Part shown: positions 1 through 12,185 of the stretch, piece by piece
Layout of the letters: the number at the start of each line of letters is the position of its first letter
How positions within the stretch are numbered: position 1 is the stretch's first letter
Source of the DNA: Camillea tinctor
Taxonomy: Eukaryota > Ascomycota > Sordariomycetes > Xylariales > Xylariaceae
Length of the DNA stretch: 64,000 bases
Assembly: GCA_022578605.1 (NCBI GenBank)
Contig: MU394059.1
Span: 372,001-436,000, forward strand
Direction of reading: 5' to 3'
Notes under the pieces: generated by a model
What the model was told of the DNA's origin: nothing
What the model saw: the letters and a program-made list of their open reading frames with translations, nothing else
Databases searched by the model: none
Made by a program: the position numbers and the translations under genes

Positions 1-2085
1 ACAGAGTTAGCGGGATAGAATCAATGCATGGAAGCCTCGAAGAACAAAAACCTAACCAACCCTTTCCCTCTCTAACCCTCCTTCCCCTCCCCTCCTTCTC
101 TATAAACGTTTCAATATGCATTACTGGCCTCTCTAGATGCTAGGTTATCCTAGGTTATCCATGTCTCTGCTCTCTTGTTACTTCGCCGACCAGATTGTTT
201 ACTTCACTTGTACCTGTACAATTAACCTGTACCTAGTGACAACCGAGCAGGGTCCCGGATCCATCATCCATTGCTGCCCCCGCACCAACGGAAGATCATG
301 AGGCTTGCTGAAGAATTCAAGGTGTTGTCGGGGTGCGCACTCCTCATGGGGGGAGATGCCCAATCAGCTGATTCCAGTGTAGTGTCATATTTTCAACAAG
401 CAGGAATATATCTCGCACACCCTAGATAACACCACCAAGGATTTGCCGGACTCGAGATCTGCTGACACGCGAGTAAATAGAGTTCTTTGTATACCTGTGG
501 CAATCCAACGGTCATGCGTGGTACTAAAAGAGGAGGGATTCGGTACCTAAGTCTAGGCGTTCGAAACTCGAGACAACATGGGCATGGAACTAGGAACTGG
601 GAACCTTGGTGGAAGCTTAGATACATTCCAGTACTCTGGTCCTCATGTGTTTTCTACATAAAGATGACGTAATACAAACTATGTTGAAGTTGTCAGAACC
701 TTGGACCCGAAGACTGGGATAACCTATCTGGTACCTAGGTAGTAGGTAGGGACTTGTAATTAGGTAAGCCATCGGAGCTTAACTTAGTAGTACCAGACAG
801 ATGAAGCACGTTCATGTATAAGTCAACTCTAGTAATAAAGTCAATTGAGGTAACACGAAATCTTCAAGGTCAGCAGTACCTGAACATATATTTAATGAGG
901 TGGTGATATATGGGCTGATGTAATAATAAACAGCTTTCGAGGAATCAATCAGCTGGGACGAGGCTTGTCAACAATATCCTGCTGCAAGCTCCTTTGTTGT
1001 TGGGTTGCCTTCTACGGAGTAACCTAGATCGTTCTAATCTATCAGCTCTATAGTACTTGCATGCAGGTGTAAATAGAATAGGTGTGCAATGACCCATCTT
1101 CTTAAGAACCCTGTAGGTATACGGGTGTTGTGTATCCCCAACATGCAACTCGAACCTTGCCCACGCTTCAGCTACGAATCCTTCCGGTCCTTCCATCGTT
1201 ACGAAGCTTTCTATAGGTGCTGCCATCGAGCTCGCCTATTTGAAATAGATATAAGCACGTGTTGATGACGACGACGGGAAGAAGAAGGAGGAGGAGCAGG
1301 AGGAAGGGGTGGTGATGCGTGCAGAGAATGAAAGTGAGCATCAAATATCTAATTTGTGTGAATGTATGCATGTATGCATGTAAGTGGTAGGTAGTAGTAG
1401 TTGTCAGGGTATATGATATTGACTACTCCGTACTGATTTAGCAGTGGTGGTGGTATCGATGTTATTGAACTGCCCACCTCTTTTGATATTCCTTCCATTA
1501 TATTCAAGTCCCGACGGGGAGCAGTGACGATCATAGTCGTTTTCCTGCCTAGCTGTTACGATGGAATGCTGGTTTGGGCATAGCTTCAAGAGTCTGCTAA
1601 TATGAAACAACGAAAGACTCCATAGCGCATGCAACTCAATTTGGAGCAGTAATTGCCTAGGAATGTTGTTGTTACTTAGTACTGTTTCTTGCCATTGCCT
1701 GTTTCCACTCTAAGTATAGTGAGGTGAAGGATATCAAATGCCATCAAGAGGTCGCTCGATTCATATGAACAGCTATTAGAAAAACTATCTAGGTACCGAC
1801 CTAGTAGGTGTGTACCAACTTACATAACCTGCTAGGTTAGTGTACTTAGGCAGGTTAGGCTCTTTATTAGTTTAGGTTTAACGTTGTAGTAGCAGGTAGG
1901 TAAAGGCAAGGCGGGGCCAATTAATGCGCTGCTTTGAATTTGGAGAAGGATGCCTTCCCACCGAATCGGTACTTACACTTCTTCGCGGTGAGTATAGATT
2001 TGTAGATGGTACGGTACGTACACAGCGAGTTGAGGGGTGCCGAGGTATCTATTTTAATGTATTGGATCGTGGACCATAGGCTAGG
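1..2085. other. gene-free AT-rich intergenic region
   Basis: No convincing gene is visible. The stretch holds short direct repeats (for example a duplicated TAGGTTATCC near 144-165) and several TAGGTA/TACCTA words around 730-760 and 1787-1880. A 93-codon minus-strand frame near 945-1226 is open, but it has no recognisable domain. Confidence 0.6.
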
Positions 2086-2408
2086 TACGAAGGCAGGGGC
2101 CAAAAGTCTGCACCCTTCGGTACGCACGACCTTATTTGCCAAGGATGCCAAGGACCAGGATCAGCTGTTGCCAGCCGAAAACCAGCTGCAAGTCTAGCTC
2201 TGCTATAAATATAGCGTCTTTACTGCAAATACCCACTATAGATTAATGAGGATTAGTGCATATGCTTTATAATTATAAAACTGTAAATAGTGGCTAACTT
2301 AATTCTAACTCTTTGCAGCTGTTACCAGCTGCAACTAAAGCCTTGGCTATCTTAGCAAATAAGGTCGTGCGTACCGAAGGGTGCAGACTTTTGGCCCCTG
2401 CCTTCGTA
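2086..2408. mobile_element. MITE-1, foldback element with ~69-bp terminal inverted repeats
   Basis: The two ends are near-perfect inverted repeats of about 69 bp. The left arm runs 2086-2155 and begins TACGAAGGCAGGGGCCAAAA. The right arm, about 2341-2408, is its reverse complement with a few mismatches at the inner end. The element is about 323 bp, begins and ends in TA and has no coding capacity. Inside the arms are several CAGCTG words and an AT-rich core (CTATAAATATAG). TA ends fit a non-autonomous Tc1/mariner/pogo-type element; that assignment is inference because no transposase is present. The outer 30 bp are shared with MITE-2 at 11711-12107. Confidence 0.85.
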
Positions 2409-4540
2409 CATAGTATCTAAAGGCTTGCGGACTAAGGCCATATAACCTATATGCAGAGGGCAAATAAAATAATTAATATACATAACAGAGGTTACCTACC
2501 TAAATCACCTAAATCATTTATCTTGTGTAAGTAGATACCTATGTAGACATATAGTTTTTATTGCGTGTGCTCTTTACAAGGAAGTGCGGAAAGAGGAGCA
2601 CTGAAGAGGAGAAGAAGAGAGGAAGATCTTCAAACAAAAGGGCCTAGATTTAACATTTAGAGGAAGGCAGTTCGGGCCTACTGCTAGATACATGTGTGTA
2701 ATCAAAGTACCGGTACACATGTACCAATCAGAGGTACCGATGTGCAGGAAGTAACTTACATACCTTGTGGTAAACCTGCAATGAATTTTGTATCTATAAT
2801 CAGCTGTTGAGACTTAGAAAGTGACAAGGGTTCGAAAAAGGCAGAGAGGACAATGACTGGGGGGGTGGTAGGTAGGGGGGGATAAGGGAACACAACATTT
2901 AGTAGGTAGTACACTGCTATCTCTATCTATCTATCTAGTATGTATGCTACCTAATCGACTAAACCTGAACCAACCCAACACCTCCCATTTCCCATCACAC
3001 TGCCTACACCTTACACCTACACTAAACCCAATCCCCAAACTCATCCCAATCCAGGCGCGCAACATCACGAAGCGCAAGGTAGAAAAGGGAAAGGAAAAAA
3101 AGCCACAACCCACAACAAGACAAATCTACACTAGGCTAGTAGTTGGCAGTCCAATAGATAGGCTGTTCAGAAGGGAGAGAGGGAGAACTGGAAAGAAAAA
3201 AAAAAGAGAAAAAAAGGGACAAGACGAATAATCCTGCATCTTCAACTCAACCAGACCAGTTCGTAAATGCCCGCTTGCGACCCGACATTGGCCACATTAA
3301 CCGCCCGCAGCGGTCGATCTCGATTCTACACCTTGAATATTGCACGCCTCGATACCGGCCTGACATCGCATCTACCATAGCGTCACGAAACGACACGATA
3401 GAGACAATTGATACCACTTAATAACCGGCGCACCACAGCGCAGCGCAGCGCATCGCATCGCATCTACATCACATCGCATAGAGCCCCACGGATACCCGAC
3501 CGACCAGTAACCATTTTCCAGGACCATTGCACTTCCCATTGCCATTTAGCAATAACCATTCCTTACCACTTTACTTTACTTGCCACCTGACCTGACCTGA
3601 CCTGACTCTCCCAAATCCATCTCACCATTGTTGGCGGAGATAAAGGGAGAATAACCACCGAGTCATTTTTGCTACGGCAACCTGCGAAGCCACCACTGCA
3701 GACACAGACACAGACACGGACACACAGAACCACCCACAGGCAAGAAAGGGGGGGAAAGGCAAAGAAAGAAGAAAAACCAAGAAAAAGAAAAGACAAGGGG
3801 GCAAACAATTTCGAAGTACAACCAGTGGGAGGTAGAGGAAGTCGGATAAAACCACAAACCATCAGCCCAGCTGCCAGGACAAGAGAGACAAACACAAGTC
3901 ACGAGGGGCAGAGAGCTAAGAGGTAGCAACAAGATTCCAGAGAGAGAAAGTTGTTCGTAATTCTGGTACTTGTTGTACTGGGATTGTTTAGAGGGTAAAT
4001 TAATACTTTCAATTTTTATTGAAGTATAAAAAGAAAAAGTAAAAGAGAAAGGAAAGGAAAAATAAAAAGAAAAAAAGAAGAGGAGAAAGGAAGAAGAAAA
4101 AGAAGAAGGGAAAAAAAAAAGGAACAACAAGTAATATTTTGTTCTTTGACCTTTTTATTTCTTTTTCTCTTTTTATTCTTTTTTTTTATTCTTCTTATTC
4201 TTGTTCTTCTTCTCATTGGCAGCAATTTCACTCCAACATCATTCATCATAACCATTAAAACCATCACCATCACTCCAAGAAAAAAAAACCCACTACCAAA
4301 TACCCTACTACATCCATCATCCCCATTATTCACAGACCGACTGCTGGCCCCCGCCTTCGCCTCAACCACCAACATCCATACAATCCACTCTCCACTCGGC
4401 GGAACACCCCCCTCGGATCGACCGACTTCTCCCCTTACTTAGTAAAAAAAAAAAAAGACAGAGAGAAAAAAAAGCCCAAAGGCCCCGACCGAATCAGCTC
4501 AGCCCTTTACCAGACCCATTCTCGGATGGGGTAACTTGCC
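2409..4540. other. intergenic region and long leader of the RhoGEF gene
   Basis: No gene is supported. It contains pentanucleotide tandem repeats (GCGCA then TCGCA units at 3437-3464, CCTGA units at 3586-3605). A strongly purine-rich block (about 4020-4125) is followed at once by a pyrimidine-rich block (about 4140-4215). It probably contains the promoter and 5' UTR of the gene starting at 4541. The open frames here are low-complexity artefacts. Confidence 0.6.
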
Positions 4541-7500
4541 ATGGCACATGCTCCGGCACTTTTGAGGACGAACACGGCCCCCGTCTTTCCAGCCAACAAC
4601 ACCTACGGTGGCATACCATCGTCGACCATGAGTGGTCCCAGGGCAAGCCAGTTGACCGGGTCGACTGCCTACAACTCCTCTCCATCAACTACCTCCTTGT
4701 CATCCATGTCGACAGCTACCACCGTCGCTCCTAGTACGAACGGCAACGTTGTCGCCACCGCCAACATCATCAACCAGAAGGCAGATGCCTCGAGGTCCCT
4801 ATATCAGATCTGCGTCGCCCTGAAGCAGCGCCTGGCCCAGGTCCCTGATTTCGATGAGCACCTTCGCGCTCTCGACGAGCAGCAGGCCGCCTCCAGCGAC
4901 GATGGCGGTGTCGAGTCCCTCTGGAATCTCTTCCGCTCTGGCCCGCCGCTGCTCGCCGTCTATAACGTTCTGCAACCCGAAACCCCACTGAAGGTCGACA
5001 GCTCGCTCACCGAGGCGAGGCGGTCGAAGCTTTCCATCTTCAAGTTCATCGAGGCCTGTCTGAAACAGCTCGAGATCCCCGCCGTCGAGTGCTTCGTCAT
5101 TAGTGATCTGACCGGCAACGACACGACTGGATTTGTCAAGGTATGTTGTATTGTTGCCCATCCATACGATAGATACGCGTATAAGGAGGTTCGAAGGTTG
5201 TGAGGGGAGAGGTATCTTGTTGGCCCATGACTTGCTGACGCGACACGCCGCATTTAGGTACTGCAAGTAATAAACTATGTCCTCGACATCGCCGAGCAAC
5301 GTGGGCTTCTGCTCCAGATCCAGCCATACCCCGAAGATAGCGACCCTGCAGCCCCTGGCTCTCAGATGACGTATCGTGACCACATTATTCGAGAGCTTGT
5401 CGATACCGAGCGGAAATACGTCCAGGATCTAGAAAACCTACACGACTTAAAGAAGGCGCTGGAGAAGAAAGGGGTTATCCCAGGCGACACCGTCCACCAG
5501 ATTTTCCTCAACATCAATGCTATCTTGGACTTTCAAAGGCGATTCCTCATCCGGGTCGAGACCACCAATTCCATGCCCCAGTCCGCTCAACAATGGGGCG
5601 CGCCTTTTGTTGCCTACGAAGATTCCTTCCACATCTACCAACCTTTCATCGCGAACCAGCGGAAGGCTGCTATGTTAGCCAATCAGGTCTTTGATAAGAT
5701 CCAACAGGCAGAACATCCCGTAGCCTGTGATTTCAACACGCTGGACGGCTTCCTGCTGAAGCCGATGCAGCGATTGGTTAAATACCCTCTACTACTTAAA
5801 GTCCGCACACTCTCCCTGCCCATGACCCACGTAGCGGCAGCTCGCTAACCCCATCGCAGGATCTCATGAAGAAGTCTGAAGACATGGAAGCTAAGGCCGA
5901 CCTTGCTGAAGGCATCGACGCGGCCGAACGAGTCCTTAAGAAGGCAAACGAGGCCGTCGATCGTGATTTACTAGACGAAGCAGTAGAAGAGCTACAACGG
6001 CGAGTTGACGACTGGAAAAATCATAAAGTCGAGCAATTCGGTAGACTATTGTTACATGGCGTATATACCGTTGTTACTGGCCGTATTGAACAAGAAAAGG
6101 AGGTGGGTATCTCGGGCGCGAACACATATAGCGCTGTTATAGACACGCTAATACCTTCACAGTATGAGATTTATCTCTTCGAGTACATTCTTTTGTGTTG
6201 TAAGGAGGTACAGCCAAACAAGAGCAAAGACAAGAAAGACAAGAATAAAGCCACCGCCAAAGTGCGTAACAAAAATAACAAACTGCAACTCAAGGGCAGG
6301 ATATTCATGACCAACGTAACTGAGGTCCTCTCTTTCGCAAAGCCAGGTATGCTCTCCAACCCCCTACCACTATATAAGCTCACCCAGGCTAAATAATTAT
6401 AGGTTCATATACGGTACAGATATGGTGGAAGGGCGACCCAGGGGTAGAGAACTTCGTTATCAAGTTTACCAATGAGGAAACTATGAAGAAATGGGCCACA
6501 GGACTCGACACCCAGCGGAAAGAAAACGCCCCGACTGCGGCTGTAAGCCCGGATCAGTCAACACCAGAGTTCAATTGGATGAAGGGAGTCCATAATATTG
6601 AAAACCCTTATGCCCAGCAAGAGGAGGAAGACGAGGAGGAAGAAGACGAGCAGCCGCAGATACCACAGGTCACCGGACCAACCATGAGCTTCGGAGGCGT
6701 CTCTACCGGCGGCGTCATGGCACGTAACCCTTCTAGCACAAGTTTACGAGCGCGTTCAGCAACCGGAGAGAGTACACACTCCTTAGCTAGCATCGCTCGG
6801 GCGCCACCTCCTCGATTCCCGCTTCCTGCGCCTCCTGGCCAGCTTAGCCTCCAAACCCAAAATGGCACTCAATCACCAGGTCACCGAGGGGGGGAGTCAT
6901 ACTTCTCCCCGACAGACTCGCCGGCCTCCACGCGCACGAGTACGGTTAGTGCCTTTCTGGGCCAAAACGGCCAGTATCCGTTCCCTCGTACAGGTACGCC
7001 TCAGGGTGGATGGGAAGACAATAATAGATACACTGCTCCGGCCATGCCTCGCGCTCCTTCGAGGGATGGACCCTCTCCTGTGAACCCCTACGGCTCCAAT
7101 GGACGCAACCCTCGAGGTCCTTCACTGCCAGCAATGAACCCGCAACAAGTTTTAGCCCAACAACGAAGTCGATCGTACAGCACCCCCGATATCAATGGAC
7201 AGCCTACCGGTCGCAGGACGAATAGCAATGGCTCTGTCCCTGCTGTGCCAGGAATCCCTCCCCATCTCCACCCGGCACACGATGCGAACATCCCCAGATC
7301 CCAAACAGGGTCCCCTCGACAGGATATCCCGATCCGCTCGAACACCCAGAGCCCGGGTGTGCAGCGAGAACGTCTGGGCTCGCAAGCCGGACTTCACGGT
7401 GGTGGTGGAAGTATGTCTCAATTCCCTGCACAGCCTATTTACCCCCGACAACCAACGCCGGCTTCTGGGCAAATACCCAGCTCGGCAGTACCGCAGTCAC

Positions 7501-7889
7501 TTATGATTAACAATCCACAAGCTGTTTCCCCGCCCCTTGGAAGCGCCACGCCGGGCAATCCTCTGTCTAGCCCAGAGCTACCGATTCCTACCCAGCTCAA
7601 AGTCAAGGTCAACTGTGAGGGTGGCACTTATGTGACATTGGTGGTTGCGTTCAACATCTCTTACCAATCCCTCATTAACCGTATAGATATCAAGCTCTCG
7701 CGGTTCACGACTAGTTCGATTGCTAGGGGCAATCTGAAGCTGCGATATATTGACGAAGATGGCGATTCCGTCACTATCGAGAGCGACGATGATATCCAGA
7801 TTGCATTCCTCGAGTGGCGGGAAGGTGCGCGCAGTGTCCACACGGGTGGCGTTGGAGAAATAGAACTTTTCTGCGTAAACAACTCCTAG
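4541..7889 (+). CDS. cdc24: Cdc24-type guanine nucleotide exchange factor for Cdc42
   Basis: Exons 4541-5140, 5258-5800, 5860-6346 and 6403-7889 join in frame to 1038 aa. Domain order matches fungal Cdc24/Scd1: a CH-like region (about residues 85-220), a DH/RhoGEF domain starting near 237 (RELVDTERKYVQDLENL, then LKPMQRLVKYPLLLK), a PH domain (about 438-585) with a Lys-rich insertion, a long Ser/Pro/Gln-rich linker with an acidic run, and a C-terminal PB1 domain (about 942-1036) with the acidic OPCA-like stretch YIDEDGDSVTIESDDDIQIAF. In this family the DH-PH unit loads Cdc42 (and Rac) with GTP at sites of polarised growth, and PB1 binds the Bem1 scaffold. The third intron splits the PH domain (FAKPG | SYTVQIWW). 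All four exons read through without disruption. Confidence is very high for the family; exact start choice rests on the first in-frame ATG. Confidence 0.96.
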
Positions 7890-9656
7890 TCGGTTACATA
7901 TTGTCACCAAAGGCGCCCCTTTCCATTGAAGGTGTTGGGATCCGTCTAGCCACCCAAACACACCCCTTAGGAAGTGTCAACAAATCCCCCCCCAATAAGT
8001 CAGCAGTATATCGATCCAAACGATGTGAACCTCTAGTATATCCGGTTTTGCCCCAGAACGGTCAAAAATACCATGTTGATACTATACCTCATCTCCGCCA
8101 AACACCCCTTGGACGACATTTGTTTCACGACTTCTACGATTCTTGGACATATTTTACGATACCTGACCTTTTTTTTTGGTCAGGCAACTGCATCCCAACT
8201 TGGTTTTCCGCAGAGGTAGATCAAGGGGAGCTACGGCTCCTTTAAAAACTTCTTGGCGACACTCGGTGTTGCGTTCAATCGTTATGGATATCTGCTTGGC
8301 TCTCGGCCCCCTTAAGAGGGAGGCACATACATTACAATCTTGGTTCCGACCTGAATTATACCCATTCCCTAGTAGTCACGGTCCATCCCCACCAAGTGAT
8401 CAGGGGCGAACTCGTCACAGAATGATTCTATTTGGATGGAGTTGCTCTGAAGCATTCCGAGGGAGTTAGGACTGAAAGTAGCGACCAAGACATCCCCCAT
8501 CTGTTTTGGCCGCATTTACCTTCGCACAGAATTGGCGCTAGTTACATGGATGGCGGTTGTGTTTTTTTTTTTTGTCTTTGTTATTTTTTTATTTTTTCAT
8601 ATCAGAGACCCCGTTGGAAGTAAAGATTCGAGGAGAGTTGTAGCGATGTTTTGTTGCAAGGGTTTCAAGCTAGTTTTCGATGCTTTTCGAAGTAAAACGA
8701 AAGGAAAGAAAGCTAAACCAGGCTGGCCAAGATTCCTCTTTCCTTCTTCCCCCCCTTAAGGAACAGAACAGGTGGTAGTGATGGTAGCCTTGAGGCCCTA
8801 TAGAGATCCATGGAGAATGGGGGTTTGAGGTATCTGGAGATAGTTTATATATAAGTGGAAAGGTCGATGAAACCAACTTTCCAGATCTGAAAACAAACGA
8901 CAACAAGGACGACAACAACAACAACACCCCCCTTACTTGTGTATCCAGTGGAGTAAACTACATAAGGTTATAATATTTTACTATTGCTTCATTTTTGCGT
9001 TTTTTTGCGTGATGTGATTTTAAATTTTGACTTTCATTACCTCCATCTATAGGGATTAAAAGGTCTATATTCTTGAACAAACTACTACTTGGAACTCCTT
9101 TTGAGTAAACATCACAATAGGGCATTTACTAGCTAGCCTACATTCCGAATCGATGATGTTTAAGTAAGTGCTTCATTTGTGCACGGAGGTTAGCTTCCGT
9201 ATATTACCTATTGCAGCGGGATAAAAGAAAAAAAGCCACCACCTCTTTCAGGTTCATTAATCCAACCGGGAATCATGGCACCGGACGAATGATCGAAAAT
9301 GCCGGTGGTTGTAGATGAATAAGAAACATGGACATGGGGGATTGATGTATATAGCATAGAGGATATATCAATGCAAGCAGATAGACGGTCTACTTATATC
9401 CAGAAACCATCTTTGCCTATACTCAACATCGACCTTGGCTCTCTCCTTCTCTCTTTCTACCTACCCTGGGAGAAGTCATAGTAGTAGTGATCTGCCTATA
9501 CCCGCAAACCCGTGTATACCTACAGCGTACAATATCAACGTCGATTACCACCGCATCGTTACGATCGACTTCTGCTACTATCACACCATCCAATAATTCC
9601 ACCATCAATTCAACCCCCTAGTTTCCGATTTACCCCCTTCCCCAACACTAGTCAAG
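7890..9656. other. 3' region of cdc24 and promoter of the next gene
   Basis: No gene is supported. It contains T-rich runs (about 8563-8600) and ends in a pyrimidine-rich leader (about 9560-9650) just before the ATG at 9657. The open frames at 7814-8623 are extensions or shadows of the cdc24 3' end. Confidence 0.55.
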
Positions 9657-10476
9657 ATGCGCACCCAACTCGCCCCCCTATACGCCCTCCTCGCCGCCCT
9701 CCCCACCGCCCTCGCAAAACCAGAGCAGATCCGCGCGGTGCAGGATCCGATCTTTCACCTGTACCTGCAAGCATACCCGGACGATCGTAAGCAGTCTTTT
9801 CTTTTTCCTTTTTCTTATTCTTTTTTATTTACTTTATTATTTCTTCCATTCTCTCCTCCTCCTCCGAATAAAAAAAAGAAAAGAAAAACTTCTTCTCTCA
9901 CACAAGCAATAGCCACCATCCCCGTCATGGGCCCCGAGGCCAGCAGCGAGTACTTCGACATCGGCGCCACGATCCAGAGCACCAACACCTCGGCGTACCT
10001 GAACATCGCGGCGGGCGAGGCGGCCTCGTACAAGACGCTCGTGTTTAGCGGCGGCGGCGAGGCGGCAGGGGGTGGCGCTGCTACGGACGCGTGGGGGCTG
10101 GAGGTTAGTACATATGTGGACTTTCTACTTCTACAATTACATCGGTTTTTGGGTATAGCAGCGGTGCGATATCGGGAGGGGGAGGGGGGGATGATTTCAT
10201 TCGACCCCTTCCCTTCCTCTCACGCTTTTTTTTCTTTCCCCTTTACGAAGCGAACCCCCGACCCTTTCAGCTTTCTTCTCTCTAACTCTACCGCTTACGC
10301 TACAGGGCGACACGATCATCACGAGCACGGGCAGCGCGTACGGGCGGCAGCTGAACTTCCTCGTGTGCCAGCTCGGGGGCGGGTTCTGGCAGGTCTACCT
10401 CCAGACGGGCAGCGATACGCCGGCGGGCAAGACGTGTAGCAATTTCCAGAGCCTGCATCTGCCTTGTCTGTGTTAG
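9657..10476 (+). CDS. small secreted protein of a fungal family without known function
   Basis: Exons 9657-9786, 9907-10103 and 10306-10476 give about 165 aa. The N-terminus is a clear signal peptide (basic start, then Leu/Ala-rich core, cleavage probably after ALA-20). The mature part contains GPEASSEYFDIGATIQ, a Gly/Ala-rich loop, GDTIITSTGSAYGRQLNFLVC, and a C-terminus ending SLHLPCLC. The cysteines suggest disulphides, consistent with an extracellular location. From memory this resembles a family of short secreted ascomycete proteins with no assigned role; I cannot name a domain. The first intron has two 3' sites six bases apart (after 9906 or 9912), both in frame. The gene is GC-rich in the exons and T-rich in the introns, which supports the model. 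Confidence 0.8.
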
Positions 10477-11202
10477 GAGAAAAGGGGGGGGGGGGGAGGC
10501 TATAAGTAGGACTTTTGAGAGAAAAAAAGATGGCATTGTCATGGGAGGCAAACTTGAGATAGTCGGAAGAAGCGAAAAATGCAAGATGGGTGATATCTGA
10601 TGGATATTTACTTCGCTTGGTTTACCGTAGTGCAATCGATCGGTCACCGTAAACTCGATGGGGTCTATCTTTCTCTCCATCTCTAGTCTTTCTTTTCTCT
10701 CCTTTTCTTTCTTTCATTTTTCTCTTTTTTTTTCTCTTTCGCTTTGGCCGATACACACGTTCCATGTTTCCAATTCCTCGGGTATTTTCGGTATGTAGGT
10801 AGGCAAGGGAGTGGATGAGACTCAATTGCTTGCAATAGACTATCCGTGACGCCAAAAATGCATTATCTTTCTTTTTTATCCATTTACCACTCCCCTCCTT
10901 CCCATCCCCTTTTTTCATACATGTCGTTGTACAATACCTTTGTAGCCAAACATCCTTCTCCCATCGTATGGTGTAATATATCCGCGGCCTAGGATCTTCT
11001 CATATATACGTATAGACATCCGTGTCGCTATTATCCTCCCTCGTAGGGACGGGTGGAAACGCCCGAGAAAAGGAAGCTTGATGAGACGAACAGTCCTCGC
11101 TTTTCGAAACGTCTCGCACAGGTGTCCCATCGTTTAGGCTGATTCCGAGGAGAATGCTGTCCCTCCTGATTCCCCCCATAGCATGATAAACTAGCCAGGC
11201 GA
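10477..11202. other. intergenic region between convergent genes
   Basis: 3' flanks of the secreted protein gene (+) and MRP10 (-). It holds an 11-12 G run near 10487 and T/C-rich tracts around 10690-10740. No gene seen. Confidence 0.55.
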
Positions 11203-11566
11203 TTATTTCTTCTTCTTCTCGGGGTACGTGAGCCTGGTCTTGAACCGCGAAAGGTGGTAGTTGATGGTGCTGGCCTTCTGGGGGGCGGGCTTGGCGCCGT
11301 CCATACAATCGCGCAGGGCCTGCTCGAGCTGGGCGCATCCCGTGGTGCTGTAACCGGCAGAAGCCCAGCAGGCTGAGCTTCTTGTTAGCGATCGCGTTTT
11401 TTCAACCCAAGCTGCTTCTGGCTCGAGACAGGCTGTGCTCTCGCTCTCTCTCTCTCGTACCTAGGACTGAGGACATGACGGCCACGCAAGGCCGCTCGCT
11501 TTTGCCGTTGGGATTCTTCACCCGCAAAGTCCTCAATGGAGGAAGACGCATCGGCTTCTGCGACAT
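11203..11566 (-). CDS. mrp10: mitochondrial small-subunit ribosomal protein Mrp10 (mS37), twin CX9C
   Basis: The two exons on the minus strand, 11566-11461 and 11372-11203, join to 91 aa; each is too short to stand out as an ORF. The N-terminus reads MSQKPMRLPPLRTLRVKNP, typical of fungal Mrp10. A twin CX9C motif is present: C27-x9-C37 and C48-x9-C58, with ACWASAGYSTTGC between and LEQALRDCMD after. The C-terminus carries INYHLSRF and a Lys-rich tail. Twin CX9C proteins are imported through the Mia40 pathway, and Mrp10 is a component of the mitoribosomal small subunit. The 88-bp intron (11460-11373) begins GTACGAG, ends CTCAG, and contains a CT dinucleotide run. The split codon G|CC restores Ala36 of the motif, which fixes the splice sites. 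MITE-2 begins 145 bp upstream of the start codon. Confidence 0.93.
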
Positions 11567-11710
11567 GGTGGGCAGGCGATTGGGGGGTATATTGTCGTCA
11601 GTCGCAGGTTTGTGTCTTTGGTGGATATCGAAAGCTTCAATTGGAGGTGGGGGGGGGATTTTCTTAGTGGACTGGGTCCTTACTAATCAGTCCTTACTAA
11701 TACTACTAAG

Positions 11711-12107
11711 TACGAAGATTGGGGCCAAAAGTCTGCACCCACTGCTACTTTAGCCACAGTGTAGAAAATTAAGCCACGACTACGGAGATTTCTACTAGAA
11801 GTCTTTGCTAGCTAACAAGGATCTACTGCAGCTGTTTGCCAGCTGTATGTCAGCTGCTAAAAGTAGCTAAAATAAAGCCACTGTAAATAGTACTATAGTA
11901 TTTATAATTATCTATTAAAAAGTCTTATCGATAGTGATTATTATTAACTATAAGCACTAAAATTTATAGTAAGCTGTAACTTGCAGCTAGGTACAGCTGT
12001 AAAATAGCTGCAATAGATCTTAGTAGAAATCTCCGTAGTCGTGGCTTAATTTTCCACACTGTGGCTAAAGTAGCAGTGGGTGCAGACTTTTGGCCCCAAT
12101 CTTCGTA
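11711..12107. mobile_element. MITE-2, composite foldback element with ~85-bp inverted repeats
   Basis: The arms at 11711-11798 and about 12020-12107 are reverse complements with few mismatches. The outer end (TACGAAGATTGGGGCCAAAA) matches MITE-1 over about 30 bp except for three bases. The inner part of each arm begins at 11781 and 12037 with TACGGAGATTTCTACTAGAA, which resembles the outer end of MITE-3. The centre carries CAGCTG words and an AT-rich core. No coding capacity. It lies just upstream of MRP10. Confidence 0.88.
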
Positions 12108-12185
12108 CAAAGTACATAGTAGAGCACCAGAAAATTAATCGGAGCGGAACAAAGTTACTTCCTCGCAACGTAACTTCCAATCAAA

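Noticed and set aside
945..1226. 93-codon minus-strand frame with a fairly protein-like beginning
   Set aside because: No domain, no splice partners and an ordinary AT-rich setting; not enough to call a gene.
2944..4442. Several overlapping frames rich in Lys, Phe or Leu
   Set aside because: They follow purine/pyrimidine low-complexity tracts in the cdc24 leader and occur on both strands.
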